DNA of 10,696 bases from JAMLIN01 sp041676645 (GTDB lineage: Bacteria > Pseudomonadota > Gammaproteobacteria > Burkholderiales > Burkholderiaceae_E). Under the pieces are notes generated by a model. The model worked only from the letters and a program-made list of their open reading frames with translations, made no database searches and was not told where the DNA came from. This document shows positions 1 through 6,641 of the stretch, piece by piece. The stretch is from positions 1-10,696 of the forward strand of contig JBAYRO010000102.1 of the NCBI GenBank assembly GCA_041676645.1, given 5' to 3'. The first letter of the stretch is position 1, and the number at the start of each line of letters is the position of its first letter. A program made the translations under genes and the position numbers.

Positions 1-1
1 C

Positions 2-439
2 GTCCGGGAACTGCGCAACGTGCTCGAGCGCGCCTGCTCCTTCTGGGACGGCCTGCGCCTGAGCGCCGACGCCGTCGCCGCCGCCCTCCCGCCCGGCGCC
101 GTAATGGGGTCAGACTCGATTTCACACGAGCCGATAGCGCATTCCGTAGCGGTAATGGTGTCTGACCCCATTACCGAAGTGCCCCCGGAAATGGTGTCTG
201 ACCCCATTTCGGTAGAGGCCGAGCCCCTGCCGCTGGCCGAGCAGATCGCCCGGCTCGAGCGCAGCGCGATCGATGCTGCGCTGAGGGCATGCGGCGGCAA
301 CCGGGCCCAGGCTGCCCGGCGCCTCGGCATCGCCCGCGCCACCCTCTACCAGAAGCTCGCCGCCTGGCCGGATCTCGGAGCCGACGCGAAACCAGAAGCC
401 GAAGCGAAACCGGAAGCCGACGACGGGCAGCGAACCTGA
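2..439 (+). CDS. Sigma-54-dependent Fis-family activator, C-terminal part (5'-truncated)
   Basis: The reading frame is open from the window edge, so the start, sensor domain and most of the AAA+ domain lie upstream. The first visible residues (VRELRNVLERA) are the end of the sigma-54 activator AAA+ domain. A linker follows, then a Fis-type helix-turn-helix at about visible residues 80-120, with the typical CGGNRAQAARRLGIARATLY core. Such proteins bind upstream enhancer sites and use ATP hydrolysis to open sigma-54 RNA polymerase promoters. The linker is unusual: visible residues 34-71 are largely encoded by three copies of a palindromic repeat, giving MGSDSIS, MVSDPIT and MVSDPIS in one frame. 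The C-terminus ends in a charged Ala/Glu/Lys/Pro tail. The next gene's promoter is a sigma-54 promoter with three candidate enhancer sites, so this protein is the likely activator of the transport operon (inference). The inducer cannot be judged because the sensor domain is missing. Confidence 0.93.
   Translation, partial: VRELRNVLERACSFWDGLRLSADAVAAALPPGAVMGSDSISHEPIAHSVAVMVSDPITEVPPEMVSDPISVEAEPLPLAEQIARLERSAIDAALRACGGNRAQAARRLGIARATLYQKLAAWPDLGADAKPEAEAKPEADDGQRT
101..125 (+). repeat. Short palindromic repeat, copy 1 (inverted relative to copies 2 and 3)
   Basis: The first 15 bases, GTAATGGGGTCAGAC, are the exact reverse complement of bases 160-174 in copy 2. The unit is an imperfect palindrome around GGGTCAGACTC. 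It lies within the activator coding frame and encodes VMGSDSISH. This copy is the most diverged of the three. Confidence 0.75.
151..175 (+). repeat. Short palindromic repeat, copy 2
   Basis: This 25-base near-perfect palindrome has GGTAATGG at one end and CCATTACC at the other, a GTC-T-GAC centre, and a single mismatched pair (T159 against C167). It encodes VMVSDPIT in frame with the activator. Bases 154-172 are identical to 190-208 in copy 3. Confidence 0.85.
188..210 (+). repeat. Short palindromic repeat, copy 3
   Basis: The unit shares a 19-base identity (AATGGTGTCTGACCCCATT) with copy 2 at a 36-base offset, a multiple of three, so it encodes MVSDPIS in the same frame. The flanks GAA/TTC extend the palindrome differently from copy 2, so the stem is kept although its outer bases differ. 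Confidence 0.85.
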
Positions 440-470
440 TTCCTCGGTCGTCGCCGCCGTCTTCGCGAAG

Positions 471-487
471 TGGCCGGAGATCGGACA
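471..487. promoter_or_regulatory. Candidate enhancer (UAS) site 1, TGGCCG-N5-CGGACA
   Basis: This inverted repeat matches the pattern of the two better sites with one mismatch in the left arm. Its centre is about 193 bp upstream of the predicted sigma-54 start site. It is supported mainly by having the same 5-base spacer and arm sequence as sites 2 and 3. Confidence 0.5.
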
Positions 488-510
488 TTCGAGGCGGCCA
501 GCGGGCGAAT

Positions 511-527
511 TGTCCGAAAAACGGACA
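511..527. promoter_or_regulatory. Candidate enhancer (UAS) site 2, TGTCCG-AAAAA-CGGACA
   Basis: The site is a perfect 6-bp inverted repeat with a 5-base A-tract spacer, centred about 153 bp upstream of the predicted start site. It is the best of three like-shaped sites in the gap. Position, dyad symmetry and repetition fit dimeric Fis-type activator binding. Which protein binds is inferred. Confidence 0.65.
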
Positions 528-543
528 CTCCGGATTCGCCGAT

Positions 544-560
544 CGTCCGGAATCCGGACA
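544..560. promoter_or_regulatory. Candidate enhancer (UAS) site 3, CGTCCG-GAATC-CGGACA
   Basis: The inverted repeat GTCCG-N5-CGGAC has the same arms and spacer length as site 2 and is centred about 120 bp upstream of the predicted start. Centre-to-centre distances between the three sites are 40 and 33 bp, so successive sites lie three to four helical turns apart. Confidence 0.65.
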
Positions 561-602
561 TCGCCTCGGCGCCGGCCGGTAGCTGCATCCGGCAAATCCC
601 CG

Positions 603-615
603 CAAGCCATTGATA
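603..615 (-). promoter_or_regulatory. IHF binding-site match between enhancers and promoter
   Basis: Read on the minus strand, TATCAATGGCTTG matches the IHF consensus WATCAANNNNTTR at every defined position. It is centred near -63, between the candidate enhancers and the -24/-12 element. At sigma-54 promoters IHF commonly bends DNA at this place so the activator can touch the polymerase. The match is seen; binding is inferred. Confidence 0.65.
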
Positions 616-644
616 AGCAAGGGACAAGGTCCGCCACCTGGCGA

Positions 645-661
645 CTGGCACGGACGTTGCA
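645..661 (+). promoter_or_regulatory. Sigma-54 (-24/-12) promoter of the transport operon
   Basis: CTGGCACGGACGTTGCA matches the sigma-54 consensus TGGCACG-N4-TTGC exactly, with the GG at 647-648 and the GC at 659-660 correctly spaced. The predicted start site is about base 672, leaving a 5' leader of about 43 nt before the ATG at 715. A sigma-54 activator gene immediately upstream and three enhancer-like sites support the call. Confidence 0.88.
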
Positions 662-698
662 ATCCTCGGGGCTGCCCGGCCATGCCGGCGGATCCACC

Positions 699-706
699 CA
701 GAGGAG
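699..706 (+). promoter_or_regulatory. Ribosome binding site fixing the start at 715
   Basis: CAGAGGAG lies 8 bases before the ATG at 715. It rules out the longer in-frame start at 610, which would place the -24/-12 promoter inside the gene and bury the signal peptide. Confidence 0.8.
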
Positions 707-714
707 ACTTTTCC

Positions 715-1920
715 ATGCGCAACACCTCATTGCTCGGCAGGACCCTGCGCCTTGCGCTGCCCGCCGCCGCCGTGCTTGCCTTCGCCGCCGGCCCGGCTGC
801 CGCTGCCGATGAAATCCGGATCGGCCACATCTACTCGCAGAGCGGCCCGCTGGAGGCCTACGGCAAGCAGACCGCCGTCGGCTTCAACATGGGCCTCGAA
901 TACGCCACCGGCGGCACCATGATGGTCAACGGCCGCAAGCTGGTCGTGCTCGAGAAGGACGACAAGGGCAAGCCCGACGAAGGCAAGGCGCTGCTCGCCG
1001 AGGCCTATGGCGACGACAAGGTCGACCTCGCGGTCGGGCCGACTTCATCCGGCGTGGCGCTGGCGATGCTGCCGGTGGCCGAGGAATACGAGAAGATCCT
1101 GCTGGTCGAGCCGGCGGTGGCCGACGCGATCACCGGCGAGAAGTGGAATCGCTACATCTTCCGCACTGGCCGCAACTCCTCGCAGGACGCGATCTCCAAT
1201 GCGGTCGCGCTCGACGAGGAGGGCATCTCGATCGCCACGCTCGCGCAGGACTATGCCTTCGGCCGTGACGGCGTCGCCGCCTTCAAGGCAGCGCTCGAGA
1301 AGGCCGAGATCGTCCACGAAGAGTACCTGCCGGTGCAGACGACCGACTTCACCGCCGGCGCCCAGCGCCTGTTCGATGCGCTCAAGGACAAGCCCGGTCG
1401 CAAGGTGATCTTCATCATCTGGGCGGGCGGCGGCAATCCGTTCAAGATCGGCGACCTCGATCCGGGTCGCCATGGCATCGAGGTTTCGTCGGGCGGCAAC
1501 ATCCTGCCCGCGCTCGCCGCCTACAAGGCCTTCCCCGGCATGGAAGGCTCGATCTACTACTACTACGAGATCCCGAAGAACCCGGCCAATGAATGGCTGG
1601 TGACCGAGCACGAGAAGCGCTACCAGTCGCCGCCGGACTTCTTCACCGCCGGCGGCATGTCGGCGGCGATGGCGGTGGTCGAGGCGCTCGAGCAGACCGG
1701 TGGCGATACCGACACCGAGAAGCTCATCGAGACGATGGAAGGCATGTCCTTCGAGACTCCCAAGGGCACGATGACCTTCCGCCCGCAGGACCACCAGGCG
1801 ATGCAGTCGATGTATCACTTCAAGATCAAGGTCGATGCGGACAAGGCCTGGGCCGTGCCCGAGCTGGTGCGCGAGATCAAGGCCGACGAGATGGACGTCC
1901 CGGTCAAGAACAAGCGCTGA
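715..1920 (+). CDS. Periplasmic substrate-binding protein, Liv/HAAT-type ABC importer
   Basis: This 401-residue protein captures the substrate in the periplasm and delivers it to the LivHM-type permease encoded downstream. Residues 1-31 form a Sec signal peptide: basic start, hydrophobic core LRLALPAAAVLAFAA, and an AAA|DE cleavage site. The mature protein opens with DEIRIGHIYSQSGPLEAYGK, the usual start of type I periplasmic binding proteins of the Peripla_BP_6 family (LivJ/LivK, AmiC relatives). GPTSSGVALA (109-118) sits where these proteins bind the ligand carboxylate and amino group. Length is slightly above that of LivJ. It is the first gene of the operon, directly under the sigma-54 promoter. 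Family proteins bind branched-chain amino acids, amides, urea or aromatic and short-chain acids, so the annotation 'branched-chain amino acid' should not be taken as a proven substrate. The crotonase at the end of the operon points towards an acid degraded as a CoA ester (inference). Confidence 0.93.
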   Translation: MRNTSLLGRTLRLALPAAAVLAFAAGPAAAADEIRIGHIYSQSGPLEAYGKQTAVGFNMGLEYATGGTMMVNGRKLVVLEKDDKGKPDEGKALLAEAYGDDKVDLAVGPTSSGVALAMLPVAEEYEKILLVEPAVADAITGEKWNRYIFRTGRNSSQDAISNAVALDEEGISIATLAQDYAFGRDGVAAFKAALEKAEIVHEEYLPVQTTDFTAGAQRLFDALKDKPGRKVIFIIWAGGGNPFKIGDLDPGRHGIEVSSGGNILPALAAYKAFPGMEGSIYYYYEIPKNPANEWLVTEHEKRYQSPPDFFTAGGMSAAMAVVEALEQTGGDTDTEKLIETMEGMSFETPKGTMTFRPQDHQAMQSMYHFKIKVDADKAWAVPELVREIKADEMDVPVKNKR

Positions 1921-1946
1921 TCGCCGCTGGCGCCGCTGGGGGAAAG

Positions 1947-2711
1947 ATGACGCCTTCGCTCGAGACCGTCGGCCTGACGATCCGCTTCGGCGGCCACGTC
2001 GCGGTCGACCAGGTCAGCTGCGCCTTCCATCCGAGCCAGCTGACCTCGATCGTCGGTCCCAACGGCGCCGGCAAGACCACCTACTTCAACCTGATCTCCG
2101 GGCAGTTGCGCGCCAGCGCCGGCAAGGTCCTGCTGGACGGGCGCGACATCACCGGCCTGGGCGCCCCGAGGCGCACCCGCCTCGGGCTGGGCCGGGCCTT
2201 CCAGCTCACCAACCTGTTCCCGCAGCTCACTGTGATGGAAAACGTGCGCCTCGCGGTACAGGCGCGCCGCGGCATCGGCCTGGACATGCTGTCGATCTGG
2301 TCGAGCCGGCGCTCGCTCATCGAGGAAGCCGACGCGATCCTCGAGCGCATCCGCCTGACCGCGCGGCGCGACGAGCCGGCCGCGGCGTTGCCGCACGGCG
2401 ACCAGCGCAAGCTCGAGGTCGGCATCCTGCTCGCGCTCGAACCGTCCGTCTTCATGTTCGACGAGCCGACCGCGGGCATGAGCGTCGACGAGGTGCCCGT
2501 CATCCTCGACCTGATCCGCGAGGTGCGCAGCGACCCGAGCCGCACCGTGCTGCTCGTCGAGCACAAGATGGACGTGGTGCGCGAGCTGTCGGACCGGATC
2601 ATCGTGCTGCACAACGGCCGGCTCGCGGCCGATGGCGAGCCCGCCGAGGTGATCGCCTCGCCCGTGGTGCAGCAGGCCTATCTCGGCGTGGAGCCGGCCG
2701 AGGAAACTTGA
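1947..2711 (+). CDS. livG: ABC transporter ATP-binding protein, LivG family
   Basis: This 254-residue cytoplasmic ATPase pairs with the LivF-type subunit to power import through LivHM. Visible motifs are Walker A GPNGAGKT (37-44), the Q-loop region in AFQLTNLFP (84-92), an atypical signature LPHGDQR (148-154) in place of LSGGQ, Walker B VFMFDEPT (168-175) and the H-loop LLVEHKMD with His206. LivG proteins usually have a LAYGxQR-like signature, so a departure from LSGGQ is normal for the family, though a Pro-His pair at this place is less common. The start at 1947 has GGGGGAAAG before it and lies 26 bases after the binding-protein stop. The last base of its TGA is the first base of the next ATG, so translation is probably coupled. 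Confidence 0.94.
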   Translation: MTPSLETVGLTIRFGGHVAVDQVSCAFHPSQLTSIVGPNGAGKTTYFNLISGQLRASAGKVLLDGRDITGLGAPRRTRLGLGRAFQLTNLFPQLTVMENVRLAVQARRGIGLDMLSIWSSRRSLIEEADAILERIRLTARRDEPAAALPHGDQRKLEVGILLALEPSVFMFDEPTAGMSVDEVPVILDLIREVRSDPSRTVLLVEHKMDVVRELSDRIIVLHNGRLAADGEPAEVIASPVVQQAYLGVEPAEET

Positions 2712-3445
2712 TGAGAAACCTGCTCACCCTCGCCGGCGTGCACACCCACATCGGCGCCTACCACATCCTGCACGGCGTCGACCTGCAGGTGCCAGAGGGC
2801 GGCACCACCATGCTGCTCGGGCGCAATGGCGCCGGCAAGACCACCACTCTGCGCACGATCATGGGCCTGTGGAAGCCGTCGCAGGGCCGGATCGTCTTCG
2901 ACGATGCCGACATCGGCGCCCGGCCCACCCCGGACATCGCCGGCCTGGGCATCGCCTATGTGCCCGAGAACATGGGCATCTTCGCCGATCTCACGGTGCG
3001 CGAGAACATGGCGCTCGCCGCCCGCTCGGCGCCCTCCATCGAGGCGGTCGATCGCGAGCGGCTGCGTTGGATCTTCGACCTGTTCCCGGCCCTCGAGAAG
3101 TTCTGGCACCACCCGGCGGGGCTGCTCTCGGGTGGCCAGAAGCAGATGCTGGCGATCGCCCGCGCGATCATCGAACCGCGCCAGCTGCTGCTGATCGACG
3201 AGCCGAGCAAGGGCCTGGCGCCGGCGATCGTGCAGAACCTGATCGCCGCGCTGCGCGAGCTGCGCGCCTCGCGCACCACCATCCTGCTGGTCGAGCAGAA
3301 CATCGGCTTCGCCCGGCGTCTGGGCGACACCGTCGCGGTGATGGACGACGGCCATGTGGTGCACGCCGGTTCGATGGCCGAGTTCGCCGAGGACGAGCCC
3401 TTGCAGCAGCGCCTGCTCGGGCTGTCGCTGGCATCGCATCACTGA
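2711..3445 (+). CDS. livF: ABC transporter ATP-binding protein, LivF family
   Basis: This is the second ATPase of the importer, 244 residues, close to the normal LivF length. It shows Walker A GRNGAGKT (37-44), signature LLSGGQKQ (138-145), Walker B LLLIDEPSKGL (159-169) and an H-loop reading LLVEQN, with Gln in place of His. This substitution is usual in LivF proteins, so it is not a defect. The start codon overlaps the upstream stop (TGATG). The next gene starts 10 bases after its stop. Confidence 0.95.
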   Translation: MRNLLTLAGVHTHIGAYHILHGVDLQVPEGGTTMLLGRNGAGKTTTLRTIMGLWKPSQGRIVFDDADIGARPTPDIAGLGIAYVPENMGIFADLTVRENMALAARSAPSIEAVDRERLRWIFDLFPALEKFWHHPAGLLSGGQKQMLAIARAIIEPRQLLLIDEPSKGLAPAIVQNLIAALRELRASRTTILLVEQNIGFARRLGDTVAVMDDGHVVHAGSMAEFAEDEPLQQRLLGLSLASHH

Positions 3446-3455
3446 CGAGGACACG

Positions 3456-4529
3456 ATGAGCACCGACGACCCGGCCATCGTGCCGCCGACCCGCTCCGCG
3501 CCGACAGGGATCCAGGGCTCGACCCCGGTTGCGACCGATCCGGCGCGGATCTCGCCCGCCCGCGACTGGACGCCGGTGCTGCTGGTCCCGGTGCTCATGC
3601 TGGTGATGCTGCCCTTGATCGGCAGCGCCTCGAGCTGGCTGACCCTGAGCGTCGCCGGCCTCGCGATGGGCCTGATCATCTTCGTGATCGCCTCGGGCCT
3701 GACCCTCGTGTTCGGCCTGATGGACGTGCTGAACTTCGGCCACGGCGTGTTCATCACTCTGGGAGCCTTCGTCGCCACCTCGGTGTTCGCGCCGCTGGCG
3801 GGCCTGACCATCGCCGATTCGCTGCTGCTCAACCTCGTCGCCATGTTCGCCGCGATGCTGGTCGCGATGGCCGCCGCCGGCGCGCTCGGCGTCGCCTTCG
3901 AGCGCTTCATCGTCGCCCCGGTCTACGGCCAGCATCTCAAGCAGATCCTGATCACCATGGGCGGCATGATCATCGGCCAGGAGCTGATCAAGGTGATCTG
4001 GGGGCCGGATGCGATCCCGCTGCCCCTGCCCGCCGCGATGCGCGGCTCGATCTTCATCGGCGATGCCGCGATCGAGAAGTACCGCCTGATCGCGGTGGTG
4101 ATCGGCTTGCTCATCTTCCTGCTGATGCTCTGGTGCCTCAATCGCACCAAGGCCGGCCTGCTGATCCGCGCCGGGGTCGAGGACCGCGAGATGGTCGAGA
4201 GCCTCGGCTACCGGATCCGGCGGCTCTTCGTCGGCGTCTTCGTGGCCGGCTCGGCGCTGGCCGGCCTGGGCGGCGTGCTCTGGGGCATGTACCAGCAAAG
4301 CGTCGATCCGCTGATCGGCGCGCACGTGAACATCCTGCTGTTCATCGTGATCATCATCGGCGGCCTGGGCTCGACCGCGGGCTGCTTCATCGGGGCGCTG
4401 CTGGTCGGCCTGGTCGCCAACTACACGGGCTTTCTCGCGCCCAAGGTGGCGCTGTTCTCCAACATCGGCCTGATGGTGCTGATCCTGCTGTGGCGACCGC
4501 AGGGCCTGTACCCGGTCGCGCGCCGATAG
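3456..4529 (+). CDS. livH: ABC transporter permease, LivH family
   Basis: This 357-residue inner-membrane permease forms the transport channel with the LivM-type subunit. It has about eight hydrophobic segments from residue 39 on. GLTLVFGLMDVLNFGHGVF (81-99) is the conserved LivH block after the first helices. RAGVEDREMVESLGYRI (238-254) is the cytoplasmic EAA-like loop that docks on the ATPases, and IIGGLGSTAG (300-309) matches the usual C-terminal block. Compared with a typical LivH of about 290-310 residues it carries a polar, Pro/Ala/Thr-rich N-terminal extension of about 37 residues. The ATG at 3456 with GAGG just upstream gives that extension; no better internal start with a ribosome site is apparent. 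Confidence 0.94.
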   Translation: MSTDDPAIVPPTRSAPTGIQGSTPVATDPARISPARDWTPVLLVPVLMLVMLPLIGSASSWLTLSVAGLAMGLIIFVIASGLTLVFGLMDVLNFGHGVFITLGAFVATSVFAPLAGLTIADSLLLNLVAMFAAMLVAMAAAGALGVAFERFIVAPVYGQHLKQILITMGGMIIGQELIKVIWGPDAIPLPLPAAMRGSIFIGDAAIEKYRLIAVVIGLLIFLLMLWCLNRTKAGLLIRAGVEDREMVESLGYRIRRLFVGVFVAGSALAGLGGVLWGMYQQSVDPLIGAHVNILLFIVIIIGGLGSTAGCFIGALLVGLVANYTGFLAPKVALFSNIGLMVLILLWRPQGLYPVARR

Positions 4530-4538
4530 AGGGCCGAC

Positions 4539-5705
4539 ATGCTCGCGAGCCTGCTTTCGAGGGACTATCCGCGCAGCCGCATCGTCACCGTCATCGTGCT
4601 GGCGCTGCTCCTGCTGCTGGCCTTCGCGCCCTTCCTGTTCCCGGGGGCGAAGGCGGCCAACGTCGCCACCAAGATCCTGGTGTTCACCGTGCTGGTGGCG
4701 AGCTTCGACCTGCTGCTCGGCTACACCGGCATCGTCTCGTTCGCCCACACCATGTTCTTCGGCGTGGGCGCCTACGGCGTGGCGATCATGTCGACCCGCA
4801 TGGGCCCGGGCTGGGATGCGCTCGCCGTCGGCCTGCTCGCGGGGCTAGTCGTCTCGGGGGTACTGGCGCTGGTGATCGGCCTGTTCTCGCTGCGGGTGCG
4901 GGCCATCTTCTTCGCGATGATCACGCTTGCGGTGGCGGCCGCCTTCCAGACGCTCGCCTCGCAGCTGCACTGGCTCACCGGCGGCGAGGACGGCCTGAGC
5001 TTTCGCCTGCCGCGCGAGCTGCGGCCCGCCTTCGAGCTCTTCGAGACGCCGATATTCGGCCAGACCGTCGACGGGCGGATGCTCGGTTACTACCTGATCT
5101 TCTTCGTCGCGGTGGCGAGCTTCCTGCTGCTGCTGCGCATCGTCAACTCGCCCTTCGGCCGGGTGCTGCAGGCGATCCGCGAGAACGATTTCCGCGCCGA
5201 GGCGATCGGCTACCGGGTCGTCGTCTACCGCAGCCTGTCGAGTCTGATCGGCGCCCTGTTCGCGGCGCTCGCCGGCGCGCTCTACGCGATCTGGCTGCGC
5301 TACAACGGACCGGACACCACGCTGAGCTTCGAGATCATGCTCGACATCCTGCTGATCGTCGTGATCGGTGGCATGGGCACGCTCTACGGCGCCTTCGTCG
5401 GCAGCGCCCTGTTCCTCTTCGCCCAGGGCTACCTGCAGGAACTGATGCGCTTCGTCTCGGGCTCGATCGAGTTCGTGCCGGTGGCCGCCGTCCTGCTGTC
5501 GCCCGATCGCTGGCTGCTCTGGATGGGCGTGCTCTTCGTGCTCTCGGTGTACTACTTCCCGACCGGCATCGTCGGCCGCCTGCGCGCCCGGGCGCAGGCG
5601 CGGGCAGCGCAGCCGCCCGGCTTGGCGCCGACGGCGGGCGCGGGTGCCGGTGCGGGGACAGCGGCGGGCACCACGAGTGCGCCGACCGCTGCGCAGCGGC
5701 GATGA
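4539..5705 (+). CDS. livM: ABC transporter permease, LivM family
   Basis: This 388-residue inner-membrane protein is the second channel subunit. Helices begin at residues 14-34. The conserved LLGYTGIVSFAHTMFFGVGAY block is at 59-79, the periplasmic TGGEDGLSF (147-155) corresponds to the usual TGGxDGL, the EAA-like docking loop RENDFRAEAIGYR is at 214-226, and LLIVVIGGMGTLYG (271-284) is near the end. After the last helix (about 326-344) there is a cytoplasmic Ala/Gly/Thr/Arg low-complexity tail of some 40 residues, including AGAGAGAGTAAGTT, which is dispensable-looking and GC-driven. GAGGG precedes the ATG at 4539. Its TGA overlaps the next gene's ATG by four bases (ATGA). Confidence 0.94.
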   Translation: MLASLLSRDYPRSRIVTVIVLALLLLLAFAPFLFPGAKAANVATKILVFTVLVASFDLLLGYTGIVSFAHTMFFGVGAYGVAIMSTRMGPGWDALAVGLLAGLVVSGVLALVIGLFSLRVRAIFFAMITLAVAAAFQTLASQLHWLTGGEDGLSFRLPRELRPAFELFETPIFGQTVDGRMLGYYLIFFVAVASFLLLLRIVNSPFGRVLQAIRENDFRAEAIGYRVVVYRSLSSLIGALFAALAGALYAIWLRYNGPDTTLSFEIMLDILLIVVIGGMGTLYGAFVGSALFLFAQGYLQELMRFVSGSIEFVPVAAVLLSPDRWLLWMGVLFVLSVYYFPTGIVGRLRARAQARAAQPPGLAPTAGAGAGAGTAAGTTSAPTAAQRR

Positions 5706-6529
5706 AGCCGCCCGCATCGTCACGCGCGCGCGCGCATGTCCGGCTCGAGACGGAGCGCGATGCCCAGAGCGGGGTCGCCCTGTTGACGCTGGCGCGGCCC
5801 GCCACGGGCAACGCCCTCGTACCCGACCTGCTGCTCGACCTGTGCGTCGCGCTCGAGGCGATCGCCCGGCGTGACGACGTCCGGGCGGTGGTGCTTGCCG
5901 CCGACGGACCGGACTTCTCGCTCGGCGGCGACATGCGGCGCTTCCTCGCCGAGATGCGGGGCTCCGGCCTGCAGACCTATTCGGCCGAGCTCGTCGGCCT
6001 GCTGAACCAGGCCATCGTCGCGCTGCTGCGCCTGCCCCAGCCGGTGGTCGCCGCGGTCGACGGCCCCGTCGTCGGCGGCTCGATCGGGCTGGTGCTCGCC
6101 TGCGACATCGTCATCGCATCGCAGCGGGCCGTGTTCCGGGCCAGCCACGCCCGGGCCGGCTTCGCGCCCGACGGTGGCTGGACGGCGCTGCTGCCGCGGG
6201 TGGTCGGGGTGCGTCGGGCGGCGGCCGGTCTCCTGCTCGATCGCGAGATCAGCGCCGCCGAGGCCCGCGACTGGGGCATCGCCAACACCCTGGTGCCTGC
6301 CGGCATGGCGCTGGACGAAGCCCGCCGCGCCGCGCAGCGGATCGCGTCGGCGCCGGCGGCGACGATGCGCGCCGGCAAGCGCCTGCTGCATGCCGACCTG
6401 GCCCCGATCGAGGCGGCGCTGGAAGCCGAGCGCATCGCCTTCGTCGCCGAGGTCGGCGGTCCCGAGGCGCGCGCCTGCGTGCCACTCCTGATCGACGAGC
6501 ACGAGCGACAGCCCGACGCGGCGAGCTGA
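5702..6529 (+). CDS. Enoyl-CoA hydratase/isomerase family (crotonase-fold) protein
   Basis: This 275-residue cytoplasmic protein is of normal crotonase length. FSLGGDM (72-78) and GPVVGGSIGLVLACDIVIAS (121-140) are the two stretches that form the oxyanion hole around the CoA thioester carbonyl. A classic enoyl-CoA hydratase has a catalytic Glu in a PE-x-x-x-G segment. Here the matching stretch reads SHARAGFAPDGGW (148-160), without that Glu but with Asp157 in a PDGG motif as in PaaG-like isomerases. Hydration is therefore not assured; a double-bond isomerase or another crotonase reaction is possible. The start overlaps the permease stop by four bases, so it is translationally coupled to the importer. 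This suggests that the imported compound is processed as a CoA ester. No CoA ligase is visible in the window. Confidence 0.9.
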   Translation: MKPPASSRARAHVRLETERDAQSGVALLTLARPATGNALVPDLLLDLCVALEAIARRDDVRAVVLAADGPDFSLGGDMRRFLAEMRGSGLQTYSAELVGLLNQAIVALLRLPQPVVAAVDGPVVGGSIGLVLACDIVIASQRAVFRASHARAGFAPDGGWTALLPRVVGVRRAAAGLLLDREISAAEARDWGIANTLVPAGMALDEARRAAQRIASAPAATMRAGKRLLHADLAPIEAALEAERIAFVAEVGGPEARACVPLLIDEHERQPDAAS

Positions 6530-6542
6530 TTTCTTGCCCGCA

Positions 6543-6571
6543 TTGCGGCTCGGCCCCATGGCGGCGACAAT
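6543..6571 (+). promoter_or_regulatory. Weak sigma-70-like promoter candidate before the MBL-fold gene
   Basis: TTGCGG (6543-6548) and GACAAT (6566-6571) are separated by 17 bases in the 112-bp gap after the operon. Both boxes match the consensus only partly, so this is a suggestion only. The gap also holds CGGCCG-TCGAT-CGGCCG (6582-6598), a small inverted repeat with no T-tract. Confidence 0.2.
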
Positions 6572-6641
6572 CGACGCAGCCCGGCCGTCGATCGGCCGCG
6601 GCCCGATCCCTCACCAGCATGGAACCACCAGGAGACCAGCC

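Noticed and set aside
101..210. The three repeats as a CRISPR array
   Set aside because: Units are palindromic, of mixed orientation, with unequal short spacers (25 and 12 bases) inside a coding frame, and no cas gene is present.
610..714. Upstream start for the binding protein at 610
   Set aside because: It would put the sigma-54 promoter and predicted transcript start inside the gene and place a polar stretch before the signal peptide. The ATG at 715 has a strong ribosome site.
2711..3445. Missing H-loop His in the LivF-type ATPase as a defect
   Set aside because: LivF-family proteins normally carry Gln at this place (LLVEQN), so the substitution is ordinary.
3168..4748. A 526-residue open frame on the minus strand, antisense to the two permease genes, with a His/Asp/Gln/Arg-rich product
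   Set aside because: The composition is the mirror of GC-rich hydrophobic codons on the other strand. No domain or ribosome site is visible, and the plus strand has clear LivF/LivH/LivM genes here.
4133..5701. A long upstream extension of the crotonase frame, open since 4133
   Set aside because: It overlaps the permease genes in another frame and reads as Arg/Ala/Pro-rich shadow. The crotonase start at 5702 with the ATGA overlap fits the family length.
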